64,000 nucleotides of DNA from Marinobacter xestospongiae (GCF_023156385.1 NZ_JAKZAK010000007.1:124001-188000); one strand, 5' to 3'; counted from the first letter of the stretch, positions 25,892 through 34,735 are shown. The notes: generated by a model from the sequence alone, not told the origin. Made by a program: numbers and translations.

Positions 25892-26701
25892 ATGATGAAC
25901 GGATTACTGAAGAAAAGTCTTTCCTGTCTGGCGCTTGGCTGCACATTCGCTACCGTCCCTGTGGCCCAGGCGGCCGATGCACCGGCGATGGTTCTGGTGC
26001 ATGGCGCCCATTTTACGGCAACCGCCTGGGAACGGGTTCAGGCACAGCTGGGCGATCGCATCGACAGCCATGCCATCGACCTGCCGGGGCGTAACGATCA
26101 CTTCCTGCCGGAAAAAGTGTCACTGGAGCTGTCGGCGGCATCCCTGTGCTCCTTCATGTCGACCATCCCGGGCGACAAGGTTGTGGTTGCGCACAGCCAG
26201 GGTGGCGCGGTGGTGAATGCGTCACTGAGCCTGTGCCCGGACGAGAACATCAGCAAGCTGGTGTATGTCACGGCGGTGGCGCCCCTGGATGGTGAGGGCG
26301 TGTTCAGCAAACTGAGCGAGGCCGATGAAACCTATTACTTCGCGGGCGTGAGTTTCAACGAGCAGGCCATGCGGATGGATATCAGCAATCCCGACAGCTT
26401 CGCCAACAGCTTTGCCCAGGATGCCAATGCCGAACAGCAGCGATGGCTGAAACAGCAGGCCGTTGCCGAGCCGGCGCTGATCGGGGAGGGCACCATTGAC
26501 CTGAACCGGGAGCGGTTTGAGGCGCTGGAAAAGTACTATGTGTTTGCCAAGCGCGACCAGATCATCTCACTGGAGTCCCAGCAACGGACCGCCGGCGATC
26601 TTGACCTCGCCGCCTCGTTCGAGATCGACAGCGGTCATCTGCCAATGCTCACCCACAGCAAGACCCTGGCAGACCTGCTGGTTCGGATCAGCGAGCGCTG
26701 A
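25892..26701 (+). CDS. Secreted alpha/beta hydrolase
   Basis: A 269-residue protein with a signal peptide ending near VAQAADA. The oxyanion segment VLVHGAHFTATAWERV and nucleophile elbow VVAHSQGGAV (Ser in AHSQG) are clear. A C-terminal catalytic His is likely in DSGHLPML. It resembles esterase-type members related to salicylate/pyrethroid hydrolases (AB hydrolase with short cap). ATG 25892 follows GAGG by 5 bases. It is divergent from the CadC-like regulator. Substrate unknown. Confidence 0.85.
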   Translation: MMNGLLKKSLSCLALGCTFATVPVAQAADAPAMVLVHGAHFTATAWERVQAQLGDRIDSHAIDLPGRNDHFLPEKVSLELSAASLCSFMSTIPGDKVVVAHSQGGAVVNASLSLCPDENISKLVYVTAVAPLDGEGVFSKLSEADETYYFAGVSFNEQAMRMDISNPDSFANSFAQDANAEQQRWLKQQAVAEPALIGEGTIDLNRERFEALEKYYVFAKRDQIISLESQQRTAGDLDLAASFEIDSGHLPMLTHSKTLADLLVRISER

Positions 26702-26747
26702 CTTCTCAGGGACTCGATAGGGCTCGACAGGGCCGAAACATCGCTGG

Positions 26748-26769
26748 CAGTGAGAGCCTGCTCTCGCTG
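26748..26769. terminator. Hairpin between convergent genes
   Basis: CAGTGAGAG and CTCTCGCTG form a 9-bp stem with one G-T pair and a 4-base loop. It lies between the hydrolase and the convergent membrane-protein gene. No T-run follows, so termination activity is only possible. Confidence 0.4.
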
Positions 26770-26778
26770 TTCAGCGAT

Positions 26779-27180
26779 TCATTGTCGGGCTTTCAACCTG
26801 GCTGCGATGGACGGAGCCAGCACTGTTACTGCAAGCACCAGAGGCCAGAGATTGCCGTCTTTGAAGGTGTAGGGCATCAGCAGTTCTGCCCGGGATTTAC
26901 CCTGCCACAGCCCGAATGAGAACTCGAACATCAGGGTCAGCACCAGCCAGCCCAGGCCAACCGCCAGGCGTTGCCAGGTTTGGCGCAGCCGCAGCCAGGG
27001 CAGCGATGCATACGCGACAGCAAGGATCAGCGCCGAGAGCAATACGCCGCTCAGGATCAGCGCACCGGGGGCACCAAGCCAGGGTAGCAGTACCGTCTCC
27101 CGCAATACGCCATTGGCCATCGCCAGGACCAGAATGCCAAGCCAGATGGCCAGTCCCTTGAGGATAACGGTTAGGGGCAT
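26779..27180 (-). CDS. Hypothetical four-helix membrane protein
   Basis: A 133-residue protein with four hydrophobic helices, starting MPLTVILKGLAIWLGILVLA. A conserved-looking loop, EFSFGLWQGKSRAELLMPY, follows helix 3. It resembles a family of small uncharacterised inner-membrane proteins. It lies 24 bp downstream of the L,D-transpeptidase gene on the same strand, so they may be cotranscribed. Function unknown. Confidence 0.65.
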   Translation of the reverse strand: MPLTVILKGLAIWLGILVLAMANGVLRETVLLPWLGAPGALILSGVLLSALILAVAYASLPWLRLRQTWQRLAVGLGWLVLTLMFEFSFGLWQGKSRAELLMPYTFKDGNLWPLVLAVTVLAPSIAARLKARQ

Positions 27181-27204
27181 TCGGTGTGTCTCCAGGCTTT
27201 TGGA

Positions 27205-27681
27205 TCACCAGGCAATGTCGATCGGGGTGCCGACCTCGACCAGCGCCATGAACTCGTCCATCTCGGTGTTCGTCAACGCAATGCAGCCGTTGGTCCAGTT
27301 GAAGCGCTGGGTGATCGGTGCCAGCCAGCCCAGCCAGTTGCGCTGGCCGTGAACCATGATAAATCCGCCGGGCGAGACGCCGAGTTGCCCGGCATTGGCA
27401 ACGTCGGCAGCGTTCGGGTAGCTGAAGTGCATCGCCCGATAGAACGCCGAGTCTTCTTTTCTGTAATCGAGGGTGTAGCGGCCTTCCGGCGTTCTTTCAT
27501 CGCCTTCCTGGACTTTGTGTCCCTGCGGATTGGCGCCGAACGCAACGTGGTATTCCCTGACCACGACATCCCCTTCCAGGAGATACATTCGATTCTCCGA
27601 CTTATCTACCCGGACCAGATCCACCGCGGCAAAAGCGGGTGTCGTCAGCCAGGCAATGAGCAACCAGGCGAGCGTTTTCAT
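27205..27681 (-). CDS. L,D-transpeptidase (YkuD domain)
   Basis: Periplasmic cross-linking or lipoprotein-attaching enzyme of 158 residues with a signal peptide cleaved near TPAFA. The YkuD domain spans most of the protein, with the catalytic pattern VHGQRN followed by TNGCIALTN (Cys nucleophile). The usual Ser/His-Gly-Cys is Asn-Gly-Cys here, as in some relatives. There is no LysM or other wall-binding domain. It is flanked by the four-helix membrane protein and a DUF1801 gene in the same orientation. Confidence 0.88.
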   Translation of the reverse strand: MKTLAWLLIAWLTTPAFAAVDLVRVDKSENRMYLLEGDVVVREYHVAFGANPQGHKVQEGDERTPEGRYTLDYRKEDSAFYRAMHFSYPNAADVANAGQLGVSPGGFIMVHGQRNWLGWLAPITQRFNWTNGCIALTNTEMDEFMALVEVGTPIDIAW

Positions 27682-27703
27682 GGCTCCTTAAGGCTCCTGT
27701 GTT

Positions 27704-28108
27704 TCAAGCGCCAAGTAATGGCAGATGCTTCAGGCGTTGGTATTTCAGCGCCAGTTCGATGCAGTGGCGTAACGGTCTGTCGTCAGTATCCGACTGCAGC
27801 GGGATGAGTAGTGCCCGGTTGCCCTCGTACTCGAAGCCGCCCGGGTAGATTTCCCGGAAAGTCTCGACAAGCCTGGTCTGGCAGTGGAAGAACAGCTTGA
27901 CGACGTCTGGCGATTTGGGCTTCCAATCGATCCGAATGGTACTGCCACCCTTCACACGGAAACTGGCCTCGCCCCACTTGACGGTTTCTTCGACCGCGCC
28001 GAGAGAGTGCGCTTCTGCCTCGGCAAGGATAAGACCTCGCACCCTCGCCAGCTGCTGCTGTGCGTCTGGCGGGTAGCTGGCAAACCTGGCCAGTATTTCA
28101 GGCGTCAT
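27704..28108 (-). CDS. DUF1801 domain protein
   Basis: A 134-residue soluble protein of the YdhG/DUF1801 fold. The conserved core is EETVKWGEASFRVKGGSTIRI followed by VKLFFHCQTRLVETFRE. The family is widespread and has no firmly assigned function. It lies 22 bp upstream of the transpeptidase gene on the same strand. Confidence 0.75.
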   Translation of the reverse strand: MTPEILARFASYPPDAQQQLARVRGLILAEAEAHSLGAVEETVKWGEASFRVKGGSTIRIDWKPKSPDVVKLFFHCQTRLVETFREIYPGGFEYEGNRALLIPLQSDTDDRPLRHCIELALKYQRLKHLPLLGA

Positions 28109-28140
28109 CTTACCTCCGACGTTCTGGCTGTATCAGTTGG

Positions 28141-28443
28141 TCACGGAGTAGTCAGCCCGATAACAACCGTTCCAGCGATAAGAATCACCGTGCCCCCGGC
28201 CAAAAACAGTAAGAAGCGAAACAACTGCCGTCTCCCCAGCCGCTCTTTGCAGCGCCGGCACATTCTGGTGCTGCTGGGTGGAACGCCCGACTCCTGCAAA
28301 TAGACGGCATTCTCGTGGGTAAGCGCGACACCGCAACTGGGGCAGATGCCGAGTTTGTCCGCCCTGTGTTCCCGCCAGAACTTGTAGCCGAGCAGTGCCA
28401 CCACGGGCGAAAACAGAACCAGTAGTAACAGTTCAGTGTTCAT
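28141..28443 (-). CDS. Small membrane protein with zinc-ribbon-like cysteines
   Basis: A 100-residue protein starting at ATG 28443 behind GGAG. It has an N-terminal helix (LLLLVLFSPVVALLGYKFW) and two CxxC pairs (CPSC and CRRC) about 28 residues apart that could bind zinc. A second hydrophobic helix near the C-terminus (FLLFLAGGTVILIAGTVVIG) completes it. It looks like a hairpin membrane protein with a cytoplasmic metal knuckle. No family is named with confidence. Confidence 0.6.
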   Translation of the reverse strand: MNTELLLLVLFSPVVALLGYKFWREHRADKLGICPSCGVALTHENAVYLQESGVPPSSTRMCRRCKERLGRRQLFRFLLFLAGGTVILIAGTVVIGLTTP

Positions 28444-28685
28444 GCGGCTCCACAGTTGATCATGAGTCGAACGCCCTTTCCTGACAAGAGTGTCTTGGCG
28501 GTCGTGAGATGGTGAATACGGTACCGGACCAGCGTTCCGATACCAACCCGATGCAGCGGCTCCCAAACTCCTCCAACCGTCCAGTTATTCCCGCCGCCAC
28601 TAAACCAGCGGCCACCGGGATCGGTATACTCCTCCAAGGAGTCGGTCAGAGGCTCCTTAAACGCCCATCGCCATTGGAGATCGCC

Positions 28686-28907
28686 ATGACCCAACGTACG
28701 CCACGGATTGAGGACGTGATTCCTGACGTCCGCGACGGCCTGACCCGGCTCGACCGCACGGTGCTGTTTGTGCTCAATGAGGCGCGGCGGGAGCGGCAGG
28801 ATGGCTGGGTGCCCACGGCAATGTTGTACGGGCGGGTGCTGGAGTACGTCAACATCAGCGAAGCGGAACTCCAGGCCAGCCTGCAACGGCTGGGGGTGAG
28901 TTCATGA
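28686..28907 (+). CDS. Small protein coupled to the RNase J-like gene
   Basis: A 73-residue helical protein beginning MTQRTPRIEDVIPDVRDGLT. ATG 28686 follows GGAG by 6 bases. The helical pattern LDRTVLFVLNEARRERQDGWVPTA resembles a small winged-helix-like fold. Its stop overlaps the RNase J-like start by 4 bp, so the two proteins are made together. That suggests a regulatory or accessory role for the nuclease. No named family was recognised. Confidence 0.65.
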   Translation: MTQRTPRIEDVIPDVRDGLTRLDRTVLFVLNEARRERQDGWVPTAMLYGRVLEYVNISEAELQASLQRLGVSS

Positions 28908-30286
28908 CCCCGGACCAGAATGACCTGTGGTTCCTGCCCCTCGGCGGCACCGGCGAGATCGGTATGAACCTGAACCTCTACGGCCACGACGGCCAGTGGC
29001 TGATGGTGGACTGTGGTGTCACCTTTCCCCGGCCGGGGCGGGTGATTGCCGATGGCAGCGTCCACCGGGCCGGTGAGCCGCCGGTGCAGATGGCGGACCC
29101 GGCGTTTATCGCCGACCGTCGGGAGCAACTGGCGGGGCTGGTGATCACCCACGCCCATGAGGATCACATCGGCGCGGTGCCGTACCTGTGGCCGCTGCTG
29201 CAGTGCCCGGTGTACGCCGGCCGCTTTACCGCCGAGATCCTGCGGCGCAAGCTGGCGGAGTTTGATCTGCTGCACCGGGTGCCGATCATCGAAGTGGCGA
29301 TGGGGGAACGGCGCCGCATTGGCCCCTTTGAGGTGGAATGGCTGGCGCTGACCCACTCCATTCCCGACCCCAGTGCGCTGATGATCCGCTGCCCGGCGGG
29401 CAACATTTTCCACAGTGGCGACTGGAAGCTGGACGATGATCCGGTGGTGGGCCATGGCTACTCGCCGAAGACCTTCCAGGCCCTGGCGGAGGAGGGTGTG
29501 GACGCCATGGTCTGCGATTCCACCAACGCCACCGTCAGTGGCCACTCCACCTCGGAGCGGGCGTTGCAGGAAGGCTTGCAGGCCGCGGTGGCCGAGGCCG
29601 AGGGCCGGGTGGTGGTGACCTGTTTCGGCAGCAACATTGCCCGTCTCCACACCCTCGCCGGGGTGGCCCGGCAGACCGGTCGTTACATGGGGCTGTTGGG
29701 GCGCTCACTGATCAACATGAGCGGGGCGGCACGGGCGACGGGGGTGTGGGCCGACGGCGACCGACTTATCAATTCCGCCCACCTGGGCTACCTGCCCCGC
29801 CATGAGGTGCTGGCGGTGGCCACCGGCAGCCAGGCCGAACCCCGCACCGCGCTGACCCGGCTGGCGGCGGGCAATCATCCCGATCTGGAACTGGAGGCGG
29901 GCGACCGGGTGATCTTCAGCGCCCGAGCCATTCCCGGCAACGAGGAAGCGATTGCGGCGCTGATTGCCAAGCTCGCCGGCCAGGGGGTCAGTGTGGTCAC
30001 CGCCGAGGCTGCCAACCTGCCGATTCACGCCTCGGGCCACCCTGCCAGCGAGGAGCTGGAAGCAATGTACCGCTGGGTCCGCCCGACCCTGGCGATCCCG
30101 GTCCATGGTGAGGCTGAGCATCTGGCCGCCCACGCCCGGCTGGCGCGGGACACCGGCATTGCCAAGAGCCTGATCGGTCGTAATGGCGACCTGTTCATGG
30201 TGCGCCCGGTGCCTGGCATTCGCCGCCAGCTGGTGGCGACGGGACGCCTGGGGTTTCAGCGCGGCGAGCTGGTTCCGGTGGTCTGA
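28904..30286 (+). CDS. RNase J-like metallo-beta-lactamase ribonuclease
   Basis: Metal-dependent nuclease of the RNase J group, 460 residues. The opening FLPLGGTGEIGMNLNLY is a family signature. Metal ligands are in ITHAHEDHIGAVPYLW (83-88) and HSGDWKLDDDP. The RNA-specificity region has HASGHPASEELEAM and PVHGEAEHLAAHARLA. Firmicute RNase J is about 555 residues, so this form lacks most of the C-terminal dimerisation domain. The Asp after GDWK is in place. It is coupled to a 73-residue gene and its 3' end overlaps the convergent zinc permease gene by 31 bp. Confidence 0.88.
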   Translation: MTPDQNDLWFLPLGGTGEIGMNLNLYGHDGQWLMVDCGVTFPRPGRVIADGSVHRAGEPPVQMADPAFIADRREQLAGLVITHAHEDHIGAVPYLWPLLQCPVYAGRFTAEILRRKLAEFDLLHRVPIIEVAMGERRRIGPFEVEWLALTHSIPDPSALMIRCPAGNIFHSGDWKLDDDPVVGHGYSPKTFQALAEEGVDAMVCDSTNATVSGHSTSERALQEGLQAAVAEAEGRVVVTCFGSNIARLHTLAGVARQTGRYMGLLGRSLINMSGAARATGVWADGDRLINSAHLGYLPRHEVLAVATGSQAEPRTALTRLAAGNHPDLELEAGDRVIFSARAIPGNEEAIAALIAKLAGQGVSVVTAEAANLPIHASGHPASEELEAMYRWVRPTLAIPVHGEAEHLAAHARLARDTGIAKSLIGRNGDLFMVRPVPGIRRQLVATGRLGFQRGELVPVV

Positions 30287-31047
30287 TGGCCGGCGGCCGG
30301 ATGGTCGCTGGCCGCTGAGGCTCGCAGACCGATCAGCCACCACAGGCTGGCCATGGCCAGGGTGGCCAGCACCACACAGGTGCCGGCGGGCAGGTCCAGG
30401 GTGGCGGACAGTGCCAGTCCCAGGGCGTGACCGGCAAGACAGGTCACCACCGCACCGCCGCTGCGACCATGGCGGGCGCAGGCCACCAGCGGGGTGGCGA
30501 TCAGGCTGACAAACACCACGTAGATGCCCGCCAGGGTCACCGCCACCGCCACCGCAACGGCGAACAGTGGCAGAAACAGCCGCTGTTGCCAGCTGTGGTT
30601 GAGACCGTGCTGCCACAGTTGCACCAGCAGCGCCATCAATGCCAGTGCCGGCAGTTGCCCGGTGGTGGTCCACAGCAGGTCACCGTCCAGGGTCTGGGCC
30701 AGGCGTTGGGCACCGTGGGGGTCCTGGCTGACCACCAGGGTGGCGAGGCTGGCGCCGAGCACATAGAGTAGGCCGATCAGTGCTTCCCGGTGCCGTGGCT
30801 GGTTGCGGACCAGGGTGTGCACCAGGGCCACGCACACCAGCGCGGCGGCCAGCGCCGTCAGCGGCAGGCCCGCCAGGGTCAGGCTGGCGGTTCCCCCAAT
30901 CAATGCGCCCAGCGCCGCCCACTGGGCGATGGCCAGGTCGGCGAACACCACCCCCCGTTGCAGCACGGTGATGCCCAGAGGCACCAGCGCCAGGGTGATC
31001 AGCAAACTGGCTGTCAACGGTGCCAACAGCCAGCTCCACGCCATCAT
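30256..31047 (-). CDS. Zinc/manganese-type ABC transporter permease (AztB/ZnuB-like)
   Basis: Inner-membrane permease of the ABC-3 family, 263 residues from ATG 31047 (ATG 31044 is equally possible). It has seven to eight hydrophobic helices, with VFADLAIAQWAALGALIGG and AVTLAGIYVVFVSLIATPL typical of the family. The start lies one base after the stop of the binding-protein gene. The C-terminal tail is hydrophilic. No ATPase gene accompanies it, so it must use one encoded elsewhere. Its end overlaps the RNase J-like gene. Confidence 0.85.
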   Translation of the reverse strand: MMAWSWLLAPLTASLLITLALVPLGITVLQRGVVFADLAIAQWAALGALIGGTASLTLAGLPLTALAAALVCVALVHTLVRNQPRHREALIGLLYVLGASLATLVVSQDPHGAQRLAQTLDGDLLWTTTGQLPALALMALLVQLWQHGLNHSWQQRLFLPLFAVAVAVAVTLAGIYVVFVSLIATPLVACARHGRSGGAVVTCLAGHALGLALSATLDLPAGTCVVLATLAMASLWWLIGLRASAASDHPAAGHQTTGTSSPR

Positions 31048-31048
31048 C

Positions 31049-31981
31049 TCAGCGCTCACCGGCGGTTGCCTCCATCGCCTCGACCAGTCCCTCGACAATG
31101 TGGCCAATCAGTGCTGCCAGGGTGTCGGTACCGGCCTCGTCGGTCACCGTGCCGGGCACCACCAGCACGGGCAGTTGCTGGCGGTCTGCCAGCCAGTCCG
31201 CCGGCCGCCTGTCCTGATGGCGGGCCACCAGGATTGCCAGGGCGCTCTCCAGTGCCGGATCGTTGGCCAGCTGATGCAGGTGGGCGGTGCTGGGGGGCAG
31301 GCCGGGTTTGGGTTCCAGATCCAGCGCGGCATCAACGCCCAGCCAGCGCAGCAGGTAGTGGAAGCTGCCGTGCTGCACCACCACCGCTTGGCCGGCGAGC
31401 GCGGCGGCCTGTTGGCGCCAGCCTTCCCGCGCCAGATTCCAGTTCACCCGCCACCGCAGCAGCCGTTGCTGGATGACTTTGGCCTCGCCGGGGAAACGCT
31501 GCTGCAGACGCTGCGCCAGGTGACCGGCAATCACCGGCACCGCGTCCGGGTCCAGGTGGATGTGGGGGTTGCCCTCGGGGTGGACGTCACCAAGGCTGCG
31601 GTCGACGTGCTGGTGGGGCTGGTGCAGCGGCACCGTTTCCGCCGCCAGCAGCAGCCCGGGGCCGCCGGGACGAATGTCCGGATTGGCGGCCTTGCGCAGC
31701 AGCGAGGGCAGCCAGCCGGCTTCCAGCGAGGCGCCGCTGCATACCGCCAGGTCGGCGTCCCTCAGGGCGGCGATCAGACTGGGGCGGGCTTCGATGTAAT
31801 GCGGGTCCTGCCAGGCGGTGGTGGCGACGGTGAGGTCGGCCTCCGGCAGCAGGGCACGGGTCAGTACTGCCCACTCCGGCTCGCAGGCGAACACCGCAGG
31901 TCTGGCCTGGCCCAGCGCCGGGGCGATGGTCAGTACCAGCAGGGCCGGTGTCAGCCATCGCCGCAGCGAGCGCCAGGTCAT
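31049..31981 (-). CDS. Zinc-type ABC transporter binding protein (AztC/ZnuA-like)
   Basis: Periplasmic binding protein of the cluster A-I group, 310 residues with signal peptide (RRWLTPALLVLTIAPALGQA). Candidate metal ligands are the histidines in WQDPHYIEARPS, NPHIHLDP and VVQHGSFHYLLRWLG, plus the late acidic VTDEAG segment. The long His-rich loop of ZnuA is absent, as in AztC. I start at ATG 31981, 13 bp after the stop of the porin gene; upstream ATGs would overlap that gene. Zinc is the likely substrate from the Zur-like operator of the operon. Confidence 0.83.
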   Translation of the reverse strand: MTWRSLRRWLTPALLVLTIAPALGQARPAVFACEPEWAVLTRALLPEADLTVATTAWQDPHYIEARPSLIAALRDADLAVCSGASLEAGWLPSLLRKAANPDIRPGGPGLLLAAETVPLHQPHQHVDRSLGDVHPEGNPHIHLDPDAVPVIAGHLAQRLQQRFPGEAKVIQQRLLRWRVNWNLAREGWRQQAAALAGQAVVVQHGSFHYLLRWLGVDAALDLEPKPGLPPSTAHLHQLANDPALESALAILVARHQDRRPADWLADRQQLPVLVVPGTVTDEAGTDTLAALIGHIVEGLVEAMEATAGER

Positions 31982-31994
31982 GCTGCATCGGCAA

Positions 31995-33140
31995 TCAGTA
32001 ATCATGGGCACCGTGGGCTCCAAAACTCATGACGTACTGCACGGTGACGGTATTGTCGTCGGCTTCGAAGCCGTCCGTGCTCTGGTGGGTGTACTGCAGG
32101 CGCAGGGTGGAGAAGTGGGAGTGGGACCAGGCCAGCATCACTTCGGTTTCTTCCAGGGACTGGTCGTGGAAGTGATCACCATGGGCCTCCTTGAGATCCA
32201 CTTCGCCGTAGCGCACGCCGGTGCTCCACTGCGGGGCGAACTGGTAGACCGCCGAGGCATACCAGCCTTCCTGGGTGTCGTCAGAGCTGGCGTAGCGGTT
32301 GAGGTCATCGGCGTAGAGGTACTCCCCGCTCAGCGTCAGCTGACTCTGGCGGGTGTTGCCCTGGGGCGCCCACTTCCACACCAGATCGGTGATGTAGAGG
32401 TTTTTGCCGGTGTAGCTGGCGCCGTGGCTGTGGCCGGCGTGGTCATGGCCGTGATCGTGGTCATGATCGTGCTCCGCGTCACCATCGCTGGCGACGTCGG
32501 TGAGGCGGTTGCGCAACCAGGCAAAGCCGGCCTGCCAGCTCTGGGACGCGGACAGGTCACCGCCAAGCTTGGTGCTGAGGGTGTAGACGCCGATGTCCTC
32601 GTCGCCGTCGGTGTCGCCCAGGCGGTCACCGGCCAGGGCCTCGGCGCCGACGCGCCAGTAGAAGGGGGTCGGCAGCAGCAGGTTGACGCGTACGCCGTCG
32701 TCAAAATAGTGGCTGCCCAGCAGCGCGCGGTAGGCGGCGGGACGCTCGACAAAGTCATCGGCGTGCAGGTGCTGACCGTTGAGGTAGCCGACCTGGGACA
32801 GGAACCGCCCGGCCCGCAGGTTGAGGTGCCAGGGCAGGCCGGTGGTCTGGATGTAGGCTTCTTCCAGGCCCAGCTCGGTGTCACCGGCGTGGTCTTCCAG
32901 CACCGCGGTCAGACGGCCTTCGAAGCGGTCGTCGATGGGCGATGACAGGGTCAGTTCGGTATGGCCCAGGCCAAAGCCTTCCTCACGGTGGGACAGTGCC
33001 TGCTCGCCACTGCGGTAGTAGCCGTCGAGGGTGACGCCGATGTCGGGGTTGAGTTCATTGGCCAGCAGGGCCGGGGAAGCAAAAGCGGACGAAAAAAGGG
33101 CCAGCGCGCTGGCGCCGGCGAAGTGACGCAAATCGGTCAT
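31995..33140 (-). CDS. His-rich outer-membrane beta-barrel protein of the zinc operon
   Basis: A 381-residue protein with signal peptide (ALALFSSAFASPALLANE). Alternating amphipathic strands throughout (for example RLTAVLEDHAGDTELGLEEAYIQTTG) are as in porins. A central His/Asp tract (EHDHDHDHGHDHAGHSHG) probably forms a metal-collecting loop. The C-terminus is aromatic-ending (SFGAHGAHDY). It has no TonB box or plug, so passage would be passive. Position between AztD-like and AztC-like genes suggests zinc entry across the outer membrane; this is inference. Confidence 0.72.
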   Translation of the reverse strand: MTDLRHFAGASALALFSSAFASPALLANELNPDIGVTLDGYYRSGEQALSHREEGFGLGHTELTLSSPIDDRFEGRLTAVLEDHAGDTELGLEEAYIQTTGLPWHLNLRAGRFLSQVGYLNGQHLHADDFVERPAAYRALLGSHYFDDGVRVNLLLPTPFYWRVGAEALAGDRLGDTDGDEDIGVYTLSTKLGGDLSASQSWQAGFAWLRNRLTDVASDGDAEHDHDHDHGHDHAGHSHGASYTGKNLYITDLVWKWAPQGNTRQSQLTLSGEYLYADDLNRYASSDDTQEGWYASAVYQFAPQWSTGVRYGEVDLKEAHGDHFHDQSLEETEVMLAWSHSHFSTLRLQYTHQSTDGFEADDNTVTVQYVMSFGAHGAHDY

Positions 33141-33211
33141 GGTGGTGATGGCTCCGGTTGCCGCCGCCCCTGCGCGCTGGGGTGCAGGGAGCGCAGGGGT
33201 GGACGGTGGTA

Positions 33212-34525
33212 TCAGTGGTTGTGGTCGTCGTGGCCGTGGTCGTCCTCGGCGAAGCCGAGCCAGGTAACGGCGGTGGCGGTGTAATCCAGGCTTTGGGTTG
33301 CCAGCAGTTCGCCGTCGTGACTGTCGATGGTCTTCAGGCTGCGCTCACCCGGCACCAGCACGTACAGGTGCTCTGCCGACGCGGTGATGCTGGGGGCGGC
33401 ATCGTCTTCGCCGAAGGGCCCGGCGACGGTCACTTCGGCGACCTGTTGCCAGTCACCTTCGGCATCAAACAGCCGCAGGACGCCGTCGCTGCCAAGCACA
33501 TAGAAGTGATGGCCATGGGGATCGAAGTCTCCGACCAGGGGGCGGACGCCCTGTGGCAGGCTCAGCGCCTGATAGGCCGAGGCGGCGTCGCCGGCCTCCG
33601 GGTCGACCACAAAGTACTGTTGGCTGGCGTAGGCGTAGGCCACCATCTGTTCCAGCGCCGGGTGGCTTCGAAGCGTGCCGATGCGGGCATCGTCTGCCAG
33701 CGCAGCGGGGTTGGCGAGCTTGCGGGCAGGCTGGCCATCCTGTGCCAGGTCGATCACCAGCAGGCCATCGGTGCAGCCGAACGCCAGGGCGTGATGGTTG
33801 GCCGCCGCGCCATGCAGGCCCGGACAGGTGAGGTCGTAGCGGGTTTCCAAGGTGAAGGCATCGCCGTCGAAGTGATAACGCTCCACCTCGGCCGGCAACG
33901 TGGTGTCGGTGATGGCGGCGTCGCGATAGGTCACAAACAGCTTGTCGTCCAGCAGCTTGGCAACGCCGTGCATGTTGTTCTCCAGATCCAGGCTGGCGAC
34001 CACCTGACCGCCACCAATGCCACTGTCAGACAGCACGGAGACGCTTGAACTGGCGGCGTCGGAGCCGTCAAAGAACACCGCCGCGTGGTCGTCGTGGACA
34101 GTGTAGTGGGTGGGGCGGGTCGCGTTGAGGGTCAGCCCCACCCACTGCGGGCTTTCGGCGTAGTCGTGCATGTGGTCGCCGTGGTCCTCGGTGTAAAGAC
34201 CGCCGTCGAGGAACGAAACCTTGTTGTCCTCGCGCTGGATGACCACCGCGTAGCGCTTGTCGGGGCTGCTGTAGAGCCGTGGCGTGCTGCCGTCGAGCGC
34301 AAAGCGATCAAGCTCGTCGCCGGAATCCAGATCCAGCACCCGCAGGTCGCCGGAGTCGGCATCGAACAGCGCCAGACGACCGGCAGAACTCAGGTCGGTG
34401 TGGTCGTGATCGTGGTCGTGGTCGCTGTGATCATTGTCCGAGTCGCTGCCGCCGCAACCGGCCAGCAGGGAACTGAGGGCCAGTGCCAGCAGGCTGTGGC
34501 GGGCGAGGGAAGACGTCAGTGGCAT
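33212..34525 (-). CDS. aztD: Zinc metallochaperone AztD-like lipoprotein
   Basis: A 437-residue protein with a lipoprotein signal (LALALSSLLAGC). A His/Asp-rich N-terminal segment (DNDHSDHDHDHDHTD) follows. The rest is a long beta-propeller-like domain with repeated short strands (RLALFDADSGDLRVLDLDSG, FYVLGSDGVLRLFDAEGDW). It ends in another His cluster (DDHGHDDHNH). AztD in Paracoccus hands zinc to the AztC binding protein, and the same gene neighbours occur here. A Zur-like box overlaps the promoter 12-30 bp upstream. The lipid anchor differs from a freely soluble AztD. Confidence 0.75.
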   Translation of the reverse strand: MPLTSSLARHSLLALALSSLLAGCGGSDSDNDHSDHDHDHDHTDLSSAGRLALFDADSGDLRVLDLDSGDELDRFALDGSTPRLYSSPDKRYAVVIQREDNKVSFLDGGLYTEDHGDHMHDYAESPQWVGLTLNATRPTHYTVHDDHAAVFFDGSDAASSSVSVLSDSGIGGGQVVASLDLENNMHGVAKLLDDKLFVTYRDAAITDTTLPAEVERYHFDGDAFTLETRYDLTCPGLHGAAANHHALAFGCTDGLLVIDLAQDGQPARKLANPAALADDARIGTLRSHPALEQMVAYAYASQQYFVVDPEAGDAASAYQALSLPQGVRPLVGDFDPHGHHFYVLGSDGVLRLFDAEGDWQQVAEVTVAGPFGEDDAAPSITASAEHLYVLVPGERSLKTIDSHDGELLATQSLDYTATAVTWLGFAEDDHGHDDHNH

Positions 34526-34536
34526 GTTATCTCCTT

Positions 34537-34555
34537 AATGTTATAACGTAACTTT
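34537..34555 (-). promoter_or_regulatory. Zur-like operator upstream of the aztD-like operon
   Basis: AATGTTATAACGTAACTTT is an imperfect palindrome (AA-GTTA / TAAC-TT) matching the AT-rich Zur box of gammaproteobacteria. It lies immediately upstream of the aztD-like ribosome site, fitting zinc repression of the operon. Confidence 0.65.
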
Positions 34556-34735
34556 CAGGGAACGTTTATGAGCAACGTTCATGAGTGGCTTGCAGAAGCC
34601 ACTTTCAACGCTGCGTTCCGGGTGTTCACGGTCTGGGCTGTCATGTTCCGGAGGGGTGGCCGCGCCTTGCAGAATCGAGGCTGCTGGGCCATCCGCCCGG
34701 GTTTGGAAATGTCGGTGGCGTTCTTCTTCGCCATG

